This document shows positions 26,313-36,203 of a stretch of DNA of 64,000 bases, one piece after another. Below the pieces are notes generated by a model. That model had not been told where the DNA came from. It did no database searches and was given only the letters and a program-made list of their open reading frames with translations. The stretch is from Marisalimonas sp016777705 (GTDB lineage: Bacteria; Pseudomonadota; Alphaproteobacteria; Puniceispirillales; Marisalimonadaceae), in contig NZ_CP159808.1 of the NCBI RefSeq assembly GCF_047717795.1, positions 1,674,001-1,738,000 on the forward strand, in the 5' to 3' direction. The position numbers were made by a program, and so were the translations under genes. The stretch's first letter is position 1. Each line of letters opens with the position of its first letter.

Positions 26313-27122
26313 CATTTTTGTGGATGTAATAATTAAGAAAACACCGAAGATGATTTTTAATACTCTCTGATTTATAAGATGAGCAATTTTTACCCCTATT
26401 GGCGCAAAAAAGACAGTCAAGGGAAACATTATCAAAAATGCTATTACATTTACGTAACCTATACTCATTGGAGGTCTATTAGGCACGTCGAAACCGGAGA
26501 AGGCTAAGCCGAAAGTGGCAGGGATAGATATAAATAAACCTAGCGCTGCGGCTGTTCCAATAGCCCTATGTATTGGAATAGACAACAAAACTAAAGAAGG
26601 AACCCCTATAGTTCCTGCTCCAACACCCATCAAAGTTGACATAAACCCAATTACGAAAGATATGAGCGTATTAATAATTCTTGATTTGGGCAATCTATTA
26701 CTGAATTTCAAAGGCTTCTTGATGAACATGTTTAAAGCAACAATAAAAGCAATACATGCAAACAGATATTTGAGTTCATTTGCACTGAAAAATTTTCCTA
26801 AAAACCCTCCTATAAGAGCTCCTAAAAATATTCCAAATCCCCATTTTTTTAATACGTCAATGTCTATTGATCCTCTTTTATAGTGTGCTCTGGCGGAAGC
26901 AATGGAGGTAGGAATAATTGTTGCTAAAGATGAACCAATGGCCATATGCATTAATATTTCTTCTGGAAAATTTAAAGAAGTAAATATCCAAAATAAAATA
27001 GGAACAATTACAATCCCGCCACCTACTCCGAACAAGCCTGCAATTAATCCTGCTACAACACCAGTGCTGATTAAACCCACCAAGTAAATAAGCAGTTCTG
27101 ACAAAAGCATATCATTAAACAT
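26292..27122 (-). CDS. TauE/SafE-family anion exporter
   Basis: Eight-helix membrane protein of 276 aa. The paired glycine-rich repeat motifs of the family are visible: GLIAGLFGVGGGIVIVPILF near 25-44 and GFMSTLMGVGAGTIGVPSLV near 160-178, the two halves of an internal duplication. Members export sulfite, sulfoacetate or related organosulfur anions. Specificity is not given by sequence, and no sulfonate catabolic genes are adjacent. The reading frame overlaps the pgi end by 21 bases. Confidence 0.9.
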   Translation of the reverse strand: MFNDMLLSELLIYLVGLISTGVVAGLIAGLFGVGGGIVIVPILFWIFTSLNFPEEILMHMAIGSSLATIIPTSIASARAHYKRGSIDIDVLKKWGFGIFLGALIGGFLGKFFSANELKYLFACIAFIVALNMFIKKPLKFSNRLPKSRIINTLISFVIGFMSTLMGVGAGTIGVPSLVLLSIPIHRAIGTAAALGLFISIPATFGLAFSGFDVPNRPPMSIGYVNVIAFLIMFPLTVFFAPIGVKIAHLINQRVLKIIFGVFLIITSTKMLISILF

Positions 27123-27258
27123 ATTAAAATCTCTAAAAACTAATAAGCAATAAAACTGTATAGCCTCTTTTCTTTTTAAGTCTATTTAATAAATATTTTT
27201 AATATTATTTAATTTGCACTTTAAATATTTTAGTTGTTAACTTTAATTTTAAATTGAA

Positions 27259-28779
27259 ATGTTGGGCTTTTTTAAAATGAAGAAAACTATACGTGACTTA
27301 ATAAATAATAATAAAGATGACGACATTGCTATTACTTCAGATAACAGTAAACCCCTAAAATTTTCAGAATTAAAAAAACACGTTTATAATATTTCTAGTC
27401 AATTATCAGGAAATGGAATTCTTAAAACAGATAGAGCAGCAATTGTCTTACCTAATGGGCCAGAAATGGCAACTACCTTTTTAGCTATTTCAAGTTATAT
27501 GTCTGCTGCTCCGTTAAATCCCTCTTACAAACTAAGTGAATATGAGTTCTATTTAGAAGATCTAAAACCTAAAATTGTTATAGTAGAAAAAGATAGCTCT
27601 AATCCAGTTGTTGCAGCAGCAAATAAATTAGGAATAGAAATATGTGAAATAAAAAGAAATGAAGGAACGCCAGCTGGAATTTTTAATTTATATAATTCTA
27701 CAAAAAGTTTTGAATTATCAGACGAAGACGACGAGGCATTGGTTCTTCATACATCAGGAACAACATCTAGGCCAAAAGTTGTTCCTCTTACAAATAAAAA
27801 TATATATTCCTCGGCTGTGAATATAGCAGAAACATTAAATTTAACTTCTAGCGACCATTGTTATAATATTATGCCTCTTTTTCATATTCATGGTCTTATA
27901 GCAATTTTAAGTTCATCAATTTATGCTGGTGCATCTGTTTATACTAGTGTTGGATTTAATGCTCTGAATTTTTTAGATAAAGCTAAAAAAGAAAATATAT
28001 CTTGGTACTCTGGTGTTCCTACAATGCATCAAGGAATATTAATGCGTGCCAAAAAAAATATGGAACAGGCTAAGAATCTATCACTTAGATTTATAAGGTC
28101 TTCGTCAGCTTCTCTTCCACCTGCTGTTTTTGAAGAACTTATAGATGTTTTTAAGGCCCCTGTAATTGAGGCTTATGGTATGACAGAGGCAACTCATCAA
28201 ATGACATCAAACCCTATTCCTCCTGAAATTCAAAAAGCTGGTTTCGTAGGTAAACCTGCTGGCCCTGACGTTTGTATAATGGACATAGATGGAAACAAAC
28301 TCGAATTTGGTTCAGAAGGAGAAGTCTGCATACAAGGAGATAATGTAATGCATGGTTATGAAAATAATGAAGAAGCTAATAAGTCATCATTTACCAATGG
28401 TTGGTTTCGAACTGGAGATCAAGGTTTTTTTGATAAAGACGGCTATCTAAAAATCTCTGGTAGGCTAAAAGAAATCATTAATCGTGGTGGAGAAAAAGTA
28501 TCACCACTAGAAATTGACAATATTCTCATGGAACATGACGCTATTGAACAAGTAGTAACTTTTGGAGTTAAAGATAAGTTGCTTGGTGAAGCTATAGGTG
28601 TCGCATTAGTTCTAAAAAATGGCTTTCAATGCACAGAAAAAGAATTAAAAGAATATGCGCGTCAACACCTTGCCGATTTCAAAATCCCAAAATATATTTG
28701 CTTTTTAGATGAAATACCAAAAGGAGCTACTGGTAAGTTACAGCGGATTGGATTGGCTGAAAAACTAGGTTTAGAATAG
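27259..28779 (+). CDS. Acyl-CoA synthetase (AMP-forming)
   Basis: A 506 aa adenylate-forming enzyme. Motifs are the P-loop HTSGTTSRPK, IMPLFHIHGL, the A5 motif AYGMTEATHQ, the A7 GWFRTGDQG with GRLKEIINRGGEK (A8) and the catalytic Lys in GATGKLQR. By overall feel it is nearest the oxalyl/malonyl-CoA synthetase (Pcs60-like) branch, but this is a weak judgement. An alternative start at 27277 (MKKTIRDL) is plausible because the first six residues are unlike family starts. The ketopantoate-reductase-like gene follows after nine bases, so the two are probably one operon. Confidence 0.88.
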   Translation: MLGFFKMKKTIRDLINNNKDDDIAITSDNSKPLKFSELKKHVYNISSQLSGNGILKTDRAAIVLPNGPEMATTFLAISSYMSAAPLNPSYKLSEYEFYLEDLKPKIVIVEKDSSNPVVAAANKLGIEICEIKRNEGTPAGIFNLYNSTKSFELSDEDDEALVLHTSGTTSRPKVVPLTNKNIYSSAVNIAETLNLTSSDHCYNIMPLFHIHGLIAILSSSIYAGASVYTSVGFNALNFLDKAKKENISWYSGVPTMHQGILMRAKKNMEQAKNLSLRFIRSSSASLPPAVFEELIDVFKAPVIEAYGMTEATHQMTSNPIPPEIQKAGFVGKPAGPDVCIMDIDGNKLEFGSEGEVCIQGDNVMHGYENNEEANKSSFTNGWFRTGDQGFFDKDGYLKISGRLKEIINRGGEKVSPLEIDNILMEHDAIEQVVTFGVKDKLLGEAIGVALVLKNGFQCTEKELKEYARQHLADFKIPKYICFLDEIPKGATGKLQRIGLAEKLGLE

Positions 28780-28788
28780 GAATTTAAA

Positions 28789-29805
28789 ATGATTAATATA
28801 TGTGTTTATGGTGCAGGAGCTATTGGAGGGTATCTTGGCTGTTGTCTGAGCAAAGCAGGCGCCAATGTTTCTTTGATTGCAAGAGGACCTCATAAAGAGG
28901 CCATTGAAAAAAATGGGCTAACTTTGATCTCCAAAACTGGCTCTGAAACATTTCACTTAAAAGTGACTGATAACCCAGGTGAATTATCCATACAAGATTA
29001 TATAATAATTGCTGTTAAAGCACATGCGATAACCGGTATTGTCAAAAATTTAAAACCACTTTTAAAGGAAAAAACAGCAGTTATATCCGCAGTCAATGGT
29101 ATTCCTTGGTGGTATTTTTACAAAGCTAATTCAGGCACAAACTTAGAAAATACTCATATAGACTCAGTTGATCCAAATGGTCTTATCTGGGATACAATTA
29201 ACCCTAAACGTGCCATAGGTTGTGTAGTTTATCCAGCTTGTGAGATTGAAAAACCAGGTGTTATAAAACATATTGAAGGCAATAGATTTAGTCTTGGTGA
29301 ACCTAGCGAAGTAAATTCTGAAAGATTAAAAACCTTATCTGGCTTACTTATCAGTGGAGGACTAAAAGCACCTCAAAAAAAACAGTTAAGAGACGAAATT
29401 TGGATTAAGTTATGGGGAAATTGCTCTTTCAATCCATTAAGTGCCATAACTGGTGCAAGTTTAGACATTTTAGGGGCTGACCCAAGCTCAAGATTTTTAA
29501 TTCAAAATTTAATGGAAGAATGCCAAAAAGTAGGAGAGGCAGTTGGAGCAAAGTTTAATATATCAATTGAAAATAGAATCAACGGAGCAGCTTCTATTAT
29601 TGGCCACAAGCCTTCTACACGACAAGACATTGAGTTAAAAAGGCCTCTTGAAATTGATCCTATAATGAGTGCTATAATTGAGATTGGAACTAAACTTGAT
29701 ATTCCTACACCTATGTTAAAACATGTTAATGGTATACTAAAATTGAAAGCTGATTGTTTAGGATTATATAACCGAAACGAACTTATAGATAGACTAACCG
29801 TCTAA
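28789..29805 (+). CDS. Ketopantoate reductase-family protein (2-dehydropantoate 2-reductase)
   Basis: NADPH-dependent reductase of 338 aa. The Rossmann motif GAGAIGGYLG is at 8-17, followed by the AVKAHA strand end and the second-domain segment RDEIWIKLWGNCSFNPLSA carrying the family's active-site Lys. PanE makes pantoate for CoA, but PanE-like proteins also act on other 2-keto acids. The partner acyl-CoA synthetase suggests a catabolic rather than pantothenate role, so the symbol is left blank. Its last 12 bases overlap the end of the convergent DUF1491 gene. Confidence 0.88.
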   Translation: MINICVYGAGAIGGYLGCCLSKAGANVSLIARGPHKEAIEKNGLTLISKTGSETFHLKVTDNPGELSIQDYIIIAVKAHAITGIVKNLKPLLKEKTAVISAVNGIPWWYFYKANSGTNLENTHIDSVDPNGLIWDTINPKRAIGCVVYPACEIEKPGVIKHIEGNRFSLGEPSEVNSERLKTLSGLLISGGLKAPQKKQLRDEIWIKLWGNCSFNPLSAITGASLDILGADPSSRFLIQNLMEECQKVGEAVGAKFNISIENRINGAASIIGHKPSTRQDIELKRPLEIDPIMSAIIEIGTKLDIPTPMLKHVNGILKLKADCLGLYNRNELIDRLTV

Positions 29806-30141
29806 ATTATGAAAAGGGTTAAAACCATTTTTATCTTCAATTTCTATGACCCAACAATCCCTATCAATTGAAATTTCCTTAGCAAGCCTTAAATCAATAT
29901 CTTCTCTTTTTATTTTTTTATTTGGGTATAAATTTTCAAATCGAATTAAATCCTTGTTTTTATCAAAATCATATACAAGATTTCTTGAATAAAGTTTGGC
30001 ATATCCATCTAAAGTATCAATTTTAACAAATATTGCCCCTGCATCACTGTCTCCCCTCTTAGTAATATAAGCACTAGAAAAATTTCGTTCCGCAGCTCGA
30101 ATACCAGCGTTGATTAAAATTTCTGATTTTAATTCATTCAT
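29794..30141 (-). CDS. DUF1491 family protein
   Basis: A 115 aa protein of a family largely restricted to Alphaproteobacteria, with no established function. Recognised from the conserved start (LINAGIRAAERNFSSAYITKRGDSDAGAIFVKI pattern, in parts) and the closing DRDCWVIEIEDKNG segment with a terminal acidic end. It has no signal peptide or membrane helix and looks like a compact alpha/beta protein. It follows the SdhAF4-like gene by 13 bases. Confidence 0.85.
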   Translation of the reverse strand: MNELKSEILINAGIRAAERNFSSAYITKRGDSDAGAIFVKIDTLDGYAKLYSRNLVYDFDKNKDLIRFENLYPNKKIKREDIDLRLAKEISIDRDCWVIEIEDKNGFNPFHNLDG

Positions 30142-30154
30142 TTTTTAAATTAGG

Positions 30155-30364
30155 TTAAAAATCTGAACATCTTCCAGATTTCTCCCAATCGCCATACCTG
30201 GTTGGCTCAGGACCCTTAGGTCCTCCTCGTTCTTTAAAAAGAATTTCTTTACTTTTAATAGTTTCAGCATCTTTTAAAGACTCATCATTTGAATGTTTTT
30301 TCTCTTTTTGTGCGTTTATTTTTGAAATTTCTTTATCCATATGTATATACTTTCTAATTATCAA
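30155..30364 (-). CDS. SdhAF4-like protein (DUF1674)
   Basis: A 69 aa protein whose C-terminus carries the family signature GPEPTRYGDWEKSGRCSDF. The N-terminal two-thirds is Lys/Glu-rich and variable. In mitochondria SDHAF4 binds flavinylated SdhA and helps assemble succinate dehydrogenase; bacterial DUF1674 proteins share this C-terminal motif and are thought to act likewise. The sdh genes are outside the window. It is transcribed with DUF1491 and divergent from rsmB. Confidence 0.88.
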   Translation of the reverse strand: MIIRKYIHMDKEISKINAQKEKKHSNDESLKDAETIKSKEILFKERGGPKGPEPTRYGDWEKSGRCSDF

Positions 30365-30421
30365 CTAACTAAGTTATACTTGATATAATATACTTATTCA
30401 AACAAATACAAGGCAGCAATT

Positions 30422-31801
30422 TTGGCTAAAGCTAAGTTTAATCATGTTGAAATAAAACCAATTAAAAACTCAAGATTAATTGCATTAGAAATATGGATTT
30501 TAATTTTTTACAAATATAAAAAACTAGATGACATTATTAATAATTCTTATGATTTTAATAGATTGGATAAACGAGACAGATCTTTTGTTTATCTAATCTT
30601 AAACACATCAATGCGAAGACATAAACAAATACAATTTATTTATAATAAATATTCAAAGTTTGGGATTAAGAAGAGAAACAGATATTTAAACGGCATTCTT
30701 ACTCTTGCTACTACCCAATTAATATGGCTTAAAACAGCTCCATACGCAGTATTAAATGACGCCGTCAACCAAGCAAGAAAATTCGGTGGAGAGAACCAAT
30801 CCAAACTAGTAAATGGACTTTTAAGGAACATGCTTAATAACGAAGAGCAATGGTTTAAGCTTATACCTAACGAAAAATATAATTTACCAGATTGGCTTTT
30901 TAAGAGTTGGGTGTCATCATATGGTGAAAAAAATGTTGAAGAAATAATTAATATAGCAATGACCCCTCCTCCAATTGATATTGTAATATCAAATAGAATG
31001 ACTGCAACCGACAAACAAAAATTTAAATTACAACTTCTAGGAGAAGAAATTTTTCCAAACGTTTTAAGATGTAATCTTAATGGACCTGTAGAAAGTTTAC
31101 CTGGGTACTCTGACGGAAAATGGTGGGTACAAGATGCAGCATCTCAAATTCCATGTAACTTATTATTGTTAAAATTAAAATATTATTTTAAGAACAAGCT
31201 TAATTCCTTAAGGGTTTTAGACCTATGTTGTGCTCCTGGAGGTAAAACTGCTCAGCTTTTAGATAACAAATTAAATGTAACATCAATTGAAAGAAGTAGA
31301 TCGCGTTCCAAAATTTTTATTGATAATATGAAACGTTTAAAATTTAATCCAGATCTTATAATTATTGATGCTGAAAATTATACTCCAAAACTTAAACCTG
31401 ATGTTATTTTAATTGATGCTCCCTGTTCAGCCACAGGAACCATTAGAAAAAACCCAGATATTTTTTTAAAACCTGCACCGAATAACCTTGATGATTTAAT
31501 TTTAATTCAAGATAATATTTTAAAGAATGCAGCTAATATATTAAATAATAATGGATTGATTATGTATATAACCTGCTCTCTTCAAAAAATCGAAGGTGAG
31601 CGCCGAATTGAAAAATTTTTATTAGAGCAAAATAAATTTTCAATTATTCCGTTCACTACTAATGATTACCCTATGTTAGAAAATTGCGTTACAAAAGAGG
31701 GCTTTATCAGAATTCTACCAAATAGTTTAAATTTTAAATCGAATAATGCCACGAACGGTTCTGATGGTTTTTTTGTCTCATTACTTAGAATGGATAAATA
31801 A
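30422..31801 (+). CDS. rsmB: RsmB-type 16S rRNA cytosine-C5 methyltransferase
   Basis: SAM-dependent m5C methyltransferase of the NOL1/NOP2/RsmB family, 459 aa, starting with TTG. An N-terminal NusB-like helical domain (ILNTSMRRHKQIQF, then PYAVLNDAVNQARKFGG) is followed by the Rossmann domain with DLCCAPGGKTAQLL, LIDAPCSATGTIRKNPD (first Cys) and the catalytic TCSLQKIEGE. The NusB-like domain separates RsmB from RsmF-type enzymes. The downstream heparinase gene begins five bases after the stop. Confidence 0.93.
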   Translation: MAKAKFNHVEIKPIKNSRLIALEIWILIFYKYKKLDDIINNSYDFNRLDKRDRSFVYLILNTSMRRHKQIQFIYNKYSKFGIKKRNRYLNGILTLATTQLIWLKTAPYAVLNDAVNQARKFGGENQSKLVNGLLRNMLNNEEQWFKLIPNEKYNLPDWLFKSWVSSYGEKNVEEIINIAMTPPPIDIVISNRMTATDKQKFKLQLLGEEIFPNVLRCNLNGPVESLPGYSDGKWWVQDAASQIPCNLLLLKLKYYFKNKLNSLRVLDLCCAPGGKTAQLLDNKLNVTSIERSRSRSKIFIDNMKRLKFNPDLIIIDAENYTPKLKPDVILIDAPCSATGTIRKNPDIFLKPAPNNLDDLILIQDNILKNAANILNNNGLIMYITCSLQKIEGERRIEKFLLEQNKFSIIPFTTNDYPMLENCVTKEGFIRILPNSLNFKSNNATNGSDGFFVSLLRMDK

Positions 31802-31805
31802 GTTG

Positions 31806-33350
31806 ATGTTTAATAGCTTGAACTTGATTACTAATAATTATTTCTTAAAACAAAAACTAAAAGTGCCTGAATTTCAATCCCCAATTAGAAAATTAACTGA
31901 TAGTTGGCAAGGAAATATAGAAAATGGACAAAAAATAATAAATGGAAGATTAACCCCTAAAGTATCATTAGACTTTAATAAATTTGAATTTTTAAGGGAT
32001 CTGAAATCCGAAGGTAGCGTCCAAGCAAGAGCGATGACTCGATCTTTAGTGGAAAACTGGATAGATGCAAATTATAATTTATTATCTAAAGAGTTTAGAG
32101 CTAAGGCTATAGTTTCAAGAATAACTTCTTGGAGCTTTAACTATTCATGGTTTGCTGAAAGTGGCAAACTTGATTTTCAAAAGAAACTCCTAAACTCTAT
32201 TGCTTTGCAAACGAAATATCTTGAATTAAAATTGATAGATTCCAAAGAGCATCTTGAAAAAATAATAATAATAAAAGGTATAATTGTTGGGCAATCAATT
32301 TTATACCCAGAAATAATAAACATAAAAGATTTGTTAGGTTTATTAGATTATGAACTTCAATTTTTGATTAACCCTGATGGAGGTCATAAAACTAGAAGCC
32401 CTGTACTTCAAATAGAACTGTTAAGACATTTAATTGAAATAAGATCTGTAGTAGCACTTTTAAAAAATGTAGATGCAGCAAATTTACACAAAAAAACTAT
32501 TAAAATGGGCGAATTTTGCCGAAGTATTCAAATGCCAAATGGTTGTTTCTCATGGTTTCATGGGGGATCATTAGTTTCAAAAAATATTATAAAACAGACC
32601 TTAGAGAGAGTTGGCTTCAAGAATAAAACTTTTGATATAGCGGAGGACACAGGATTTTGTAGGATGTCAAATGTCAATTCAGTAATATTAGTGGATATTG
32701 GGTCAAAAAAAAATACTAGCAATGATTCAAAAGCAAGTTTATTTGCTTTTGAATTTTTTTATCAAAAACAAAAAATAATTTCTAATTTAGGAGAGTTAGT
32801 TAATTCAAATTTAAGATATGAAAAAAACTCTTTGGCTTCATCCGCTGCTCACTCAACGTTAAATATTGATGATCGCAATAATATTGATCTTTCTGGCCAT
32901 CGAAAAACAAAAGTATTTAATATAAAATACGGAACAACTAAAGATGGAAACTTATTAGACGCAACGCACTCTGGATATGAATTGATGTATGGAGTTTTTC
33001 ATAGAAGGCAAATATATGTTGGTAAAAAAACATTAGAAATAAAAGGAAGAGACGAAATAATCAATGTCGATAACATTGGTTCTACTCCCAAAAGTGCTAA
33101 TATACGCTTTCATGTTTATCCTGACATTGATCTAATAAAAACCAGAGACGGTTCGATATTATTAAATCATAAAAAGGGGTTTGTATGGAAATTATATGCT
33201 GGCAATCAAAATCTTATCAGTCAAGATTCTGTTATGTTTACTCCAGAAGGTTTGGTAAAATGCAAACAAATAATCATTAATTTAAATCTTGAAAAAATTA
33301 GAACTTATAAAACAATTTCATGTGATTGGTTATTGACATTACAAAAATAA
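31806..33350 (+). CDS. Heparinase II/III family protein
   Basis: A 514 aa protein with an N-terminal all-alpha barrel region (NWIDANYNLLSKEFRAKAIVSRITSW) and a C-terminal beta-sandwich typical of heparinase II/III-like lyases (SAAHSTLNIDDRNNIDL and GYELMYGVFHRRQIYV). No signal peptide is evident. The frame is open to 31746 within rsmB, but the ATG at 31806 just past the rsmB stop is preferred. Alphaproteobacteria commonly carry this gene after rsmB and before purH. Its substrate is unknown, and cytosolic location argues against use of external polysaccharide unless export is non-classical. Confidence 0.85.
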   Translation: MFNSLNLITNNYFLKQKLKVPEFQSPIRKLTDSWQGNIENGQKIINGRLTPKVSLDFNKFEFLRDLKSEGSVQARAMTRSLVENWIDANYNLLSKEFRAKAIVSRITSWSFNYSWFAESGKLDFQKKLLNSIALQTKYLELKLIDSKEHLEKIIIIKGIIVGQSILYPEIINIKDLLGLLDYELQFLINPDGGHKTRSPVLQIELLRHLIEIRSVVALLKNVDAANLHKKTIKMGEFCRSIQMPNGCFSWFHGGSLVSKNIIKQTLERVGFKNKTFDIAEDTGFCRMSNVNSVILVDIGSKKNTSNDSKASLFAFEFFYQKQKIISNLGELVNSNLRYEKNSLASSAAHSTLNIDDRNNIDLSGHRKTKVFNIKYGTTKDGNLLDATHSGYELMYGVFHRRQIYVGKKTLEIKGRDEIINVDNIGSTPKSANIRFHVYPDIDLIKTRDGSILLNHKKGFVWKLYAGNQNLISQDSVMFTPEGLVKCKQIIINLNLEKIRTYKTISCDWLLTLQK

Positions 33351-33357
33351 ATTTTAA

Positions 33358-33387
33358 TTGACTTTCATAACTAAAAGAAACTATCTC
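33358..33387 (+). promoter_or_regulatory. Candidate promoter for purH
   Basis: TTGACT (33358-33363), an 18-base spacer and TATCTC (33382-33387) lie 38 bases before the purH ATG in a 74-base gap. The -35 matches consensus well and the -10 is moderate. No repressor-like dyad is visible. AT-rich sequence yields chance matches easily, so this is tentative. Confidence 0.35.
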
Positions 33388-33424
33388 ACACATAACTTAC
33401 TTAAATCATAGACTGGTTAAAAAT

Positions 33425-35035
33425 ATGAATGAAACATTTGAAAATAAAACTTTTGTTAATGACACAAAAATAAAAAGAGCTCTTATATCCGTTACTGACA
33501 AAAATGGGATTGATATACTCGCAAGAGAGTTAATTAGTCACAACATAGAAATTTTATCTACAGGAGGAACCGCAAAATTTCTCGAAGAAAATGGAATATT
33601 AGTAAAGGATGTTTCAGAAGAAACTGGTTTTCCAGAAATACTAAATGGAAGAGTAAAAACGTTACACCCTAATATCCATGGTGGAATTCTTGGAAGAAGG
33701 AATAATGCTAATCATATAAAAAAGATGCAGGAACATAATATTGTTGAAATTGATTTACTAATTATCAATTTATATAAGTTCACAGAAACTGTTAAAAAAA
33801 CTCATGATAACTCCAAAATCATAGAAAATATTGATATCGGTGGACCCGCAATGATAAGGGCTGGGGCTAAAAACCATGAGTTTGTTTCTGTCATAACTGA
33901 CACTAATGATTATACAGAATTAACAAATCAGTTAAAACATAATGGATCTACTACATACAATTTCAGAAAATATCTTGCTGGGAAAGCCTTTAAATTAACT
34001 AATCAATATGATTTAGAAATTTCTAATTGGTTTAGTGAATATAAAGAATACACTCCCCAACTTCCTGAAACAATATCTATAGAATTACAAAAAAGTTTAT
34101 CAATGAGATATGGTGAAAACCCACACCAACATGCAGCATTTTATAAAACTGCTGATACAAGAATAGGAGCTGCTCAGTCAGAAAAGTTACATGGAAAAGA
34201 ACTTTCATATAATAATATAAATGATTCAGACGCTGCTTTTGAACTTATAAGTGAATTTGAGCTACCAGCTATTGCAATTATAAAACACGCAAATCCATGT
34301 GGAGTTTCTGAAAACTTAAATATAAATTTAGCATGGGAAAATGCTCTTCAAACTGACCCTATAAGTGCATTTGGTGGAATTGTCGCTATGAATAGAGAAC
34401 TAAAAGCTGATTTGGCGATAAAGATGAAATCACTATTTCTAGAAGTTATTATTGCGCCCAATGTTACCAATGAAGCCTTACAGATTTTTGCTGACAAACC
34501 AAACGTAAGAATATTAAAGTCTGGCAAAATACCAAACCCAATGGATAACGGCTTTAGCATGAAATCTATATCCGGGGGTATGCTTGTACAAACTAGAGAC
34601 AATCATATTCTTAAAAAAGAAGACTTAAAAGTTGTTACTAAAAAGTTACCTAATGAAGATCAAATCAATGATCTTCTTTTTGCTTGGAAAGTAGCAAAAC
34701 ACACAAAATCAAATGCGATAATCTATGCAAAGAATTTGCAAACCGCAGGAATTGGTGCCGGACAAATGAGCAGAATTGACTCTACAAACATTGCTAATGA
34801 AAAAGCAAAAAAATCAGCAACTTTTGCTAACTTAAATGAACCACTAACAATAGGAAGTGTTGTAGCTAGTGACGCTTTTTTTCCTTTTCCAGATGGTTTA
34901 ATTGCAGCAGCTGACGCTGGTGCTACAGCTGTGATCCAACCAGGAGGATCAATTAAGGATAAAGATGTAATTGCTGCAGCAGATGAGAGAGGCCTAGTAA
35001 TGGTTTTCACATCTATTCGACACTTTAAGCATTGA
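33425..35035 (+). CDS. purH: Bifunctional AICAR formyltransferase / IMP cyclohydrolase
   Basis: Last two steps of purine synthesis to IMP. The 536 aa protein has the N-terminal MGS-like cyclohydrolase domain (RALISVTDKNGI, EILSTGGTAKFLEENG, GRVKTLHPNIHGGIL) and the C-terminal transformylase domain (RYGENPHQHAAFY, IIKHANPCGV, the AFGGIVAMN strand and DAFFPFPDG near the end). It ends at the base before the convergent mutY stop, with no intergenic space. Confidence 0.97.
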   Translation: MNETFENKTFVNDTKIKRALISVTDKNGIDILARELISHNIEILSTGGTAKFLEENGILVKDVSEETGFPEILNGRVKTLHPNIHGGILGRRNNANHIKKMQEHNIVEIDLLIINLYKFTETVKKTHDNSKIIENIDIGGPAMIRAGAKNHEFVSVITDTNDYTELTNQLKHNGSTTYNFRKYLAGKAFKLTNQYDLEISNWFSEYKEYTPQLPETISIELQKSLSMRYGENPHQHAAFYKTADTRIGAAQSEKLHGKELSYNNINDSDAAFELISEFELPAIAIIKHANPCGVSENLNINLAWENALQTDPISAFGGIVAMNRELKADLAIKMKSLFLEVIIAPNVTNEALQIFADKPNVRILKSGKIPNPMDNGFSMKSISGGMLVQTRDNHILKKEDLKVVTKKLPNEDQINDLLFAWKVAKHTKSNAIIYAKNLQTAGIGAGQMSRIDSTNIANEKAKKSATFANLNEPLTIGSVVASDAFFPFPDGLIAAADAGATAVIQPGGSIKDKDVIAAADERGLVMVFTSIRHFKH

Positions 35036-36139
35036 TTAATAAATTTTATCTTCAAAAGTTGTCAGTATTTTGTTTATCAAACTTGGTATTGCTAATTGAT
35101 TAAAATCTTTTTTCTTAACAAACCTGTATTCTTTATTTATCAACAAATTTTTAGTCATTTTCTTATTAATTCTAAAAAAAACTACTGTACAATCTAATTT
35201 AAAATGAGTGAAAACATGGTTAATCTTTGTTTCCAATATTTCCCAATCGAGATTGAACAAGGCTAAATCTTTTGAAATTATTTTAGGAGAAGTTTTCAAG
35301 TTTTCTTTTTCTCCATTCCAACCAACAGAGGGTAAAACGTCCATATTAGCAAATAATCGTTCGTTTTTATTCGTTCTAAATAAAACAGATCCTTCATTAT
35401 CAATTAATAAATAAAACATTCCATATCTTTGCTCTTTACTTTTTTTTGGTAATCTTTTTGGATATAGGCCAGCCTCAGATCTACCTCCTAATTTACATGC
35501 AAAAATAACTGGACAACTTTTACATCTTGGAGCCCTAGGAATACATACCAGAGACCCTAAATCCATGAGAGATTGAGCATAATCTCCATTCCTTTTGCAA
35601 GGCAAATACTTATTAGACAAAGTTCTAATCTTTTTTTTAGAATGTTCTAAAGGTTCTTCTATTTTATATAACCTTGAAAAAATCCTTTCTATGTTTCCAT
35701 CTACAACATTTTCTTTTTTGTCAAATGCAATGGCCATAATTGCAGTAGCAGTATATTCACCCACACCTGGAAGTGACAGTAAAACTTCTTTATTATTGGG
35801 GATTAATCCATTGTATTTTGTAGATATAAGTTTTGCTGTCTCATGCAAATTTTTTGCTCTTCTATAATAACCTAAACCAGCCCATAAAGATGCTATTTCA
35901 TTAAAATCAGCTTTAGCAAGTTGATTTATCGTTGGCCATTTCTTAACAAATCTAAAAAAATATGGAATAACTGTTACAACTACAGTTTGTTGTAACATGA
36001 TTTCTGACAATAAAACAAAATATGGGTTTGATATTTCGCCTGGAGCTGCTCTCCAGGGCAAAGTTCTCCTTCTAATATCGTACCAATCTAATAACTTATT
36101 AGAAAACTGTTTATATTTATCTTCATTTTTCTCAGCCAT
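35036..36139 (-). CDS. mutY: A/G-specific adenine DNA glycosylase
   Basis: Removes adenine mispaired with 8-oxoguanine. The 367 aa protein has RRTLPWRA, catalytic Glu in LLSEIMLQQT, the helix-hairpin-helix LPGVGEYTATAI, catalytic Asp in NVVDGNIERI and the iron-sulfur cysteines spaced C-x6-C-x2-C-x5-C (CIPRAPRCKSCPVIFAC). The C-terminal NUDIX-like region (from about 235) reads 8-oxoG and includes SVGWNGEKEN and a TFTHF-like THFKLDC segment. It is divergent from the DciA-like gene. Confidence 0.95.
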   Translation of the reverse strand: MAEKNEDKYKQFSNKLLDWYDIRRRTLPWRAAPGEISNPYFVLLSEIMLQQTVVVTVIPYFFRFVKKWPTINQLAKADFNEIASLWAGLGYYRRAKNLHETAKLISTKYNGLIPNNKEVLLSLPGVGEYTATAIMAIAFDKKENVVDGNIERIFSRLYKIEEPLEHSKKKIRTLSNKYLPCKRNGDYAQSLMDLGSLVCIPRAPRCKSCPVIFACKLGGRSEAGLYPKRLPKKSKEQRYGMFYLLIDNEGSVLFRTNKNERLFANMDVLPSVGWNGEKENLKTSPKIISKDLALFNLDWEILETKINHVFTHFKLDCTVVFFRINKKMTKNLLINKEYRFVKKKDFNQLAIPSLINKILTTFEDKIY

Positions 36140-36203
36140 AAATGTATGTATATATGATATAAATTATTAAAAAAATTAATTAATCACTTTATGATTTTAA
36201 AAA

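Noticed and set aside
31746..31805. Heparinase-like gene starting inside rsmB
   Set aside because: The extra 20 residues come from the rsmB end in another frame, and an ATG just after the rsmB stop is available.
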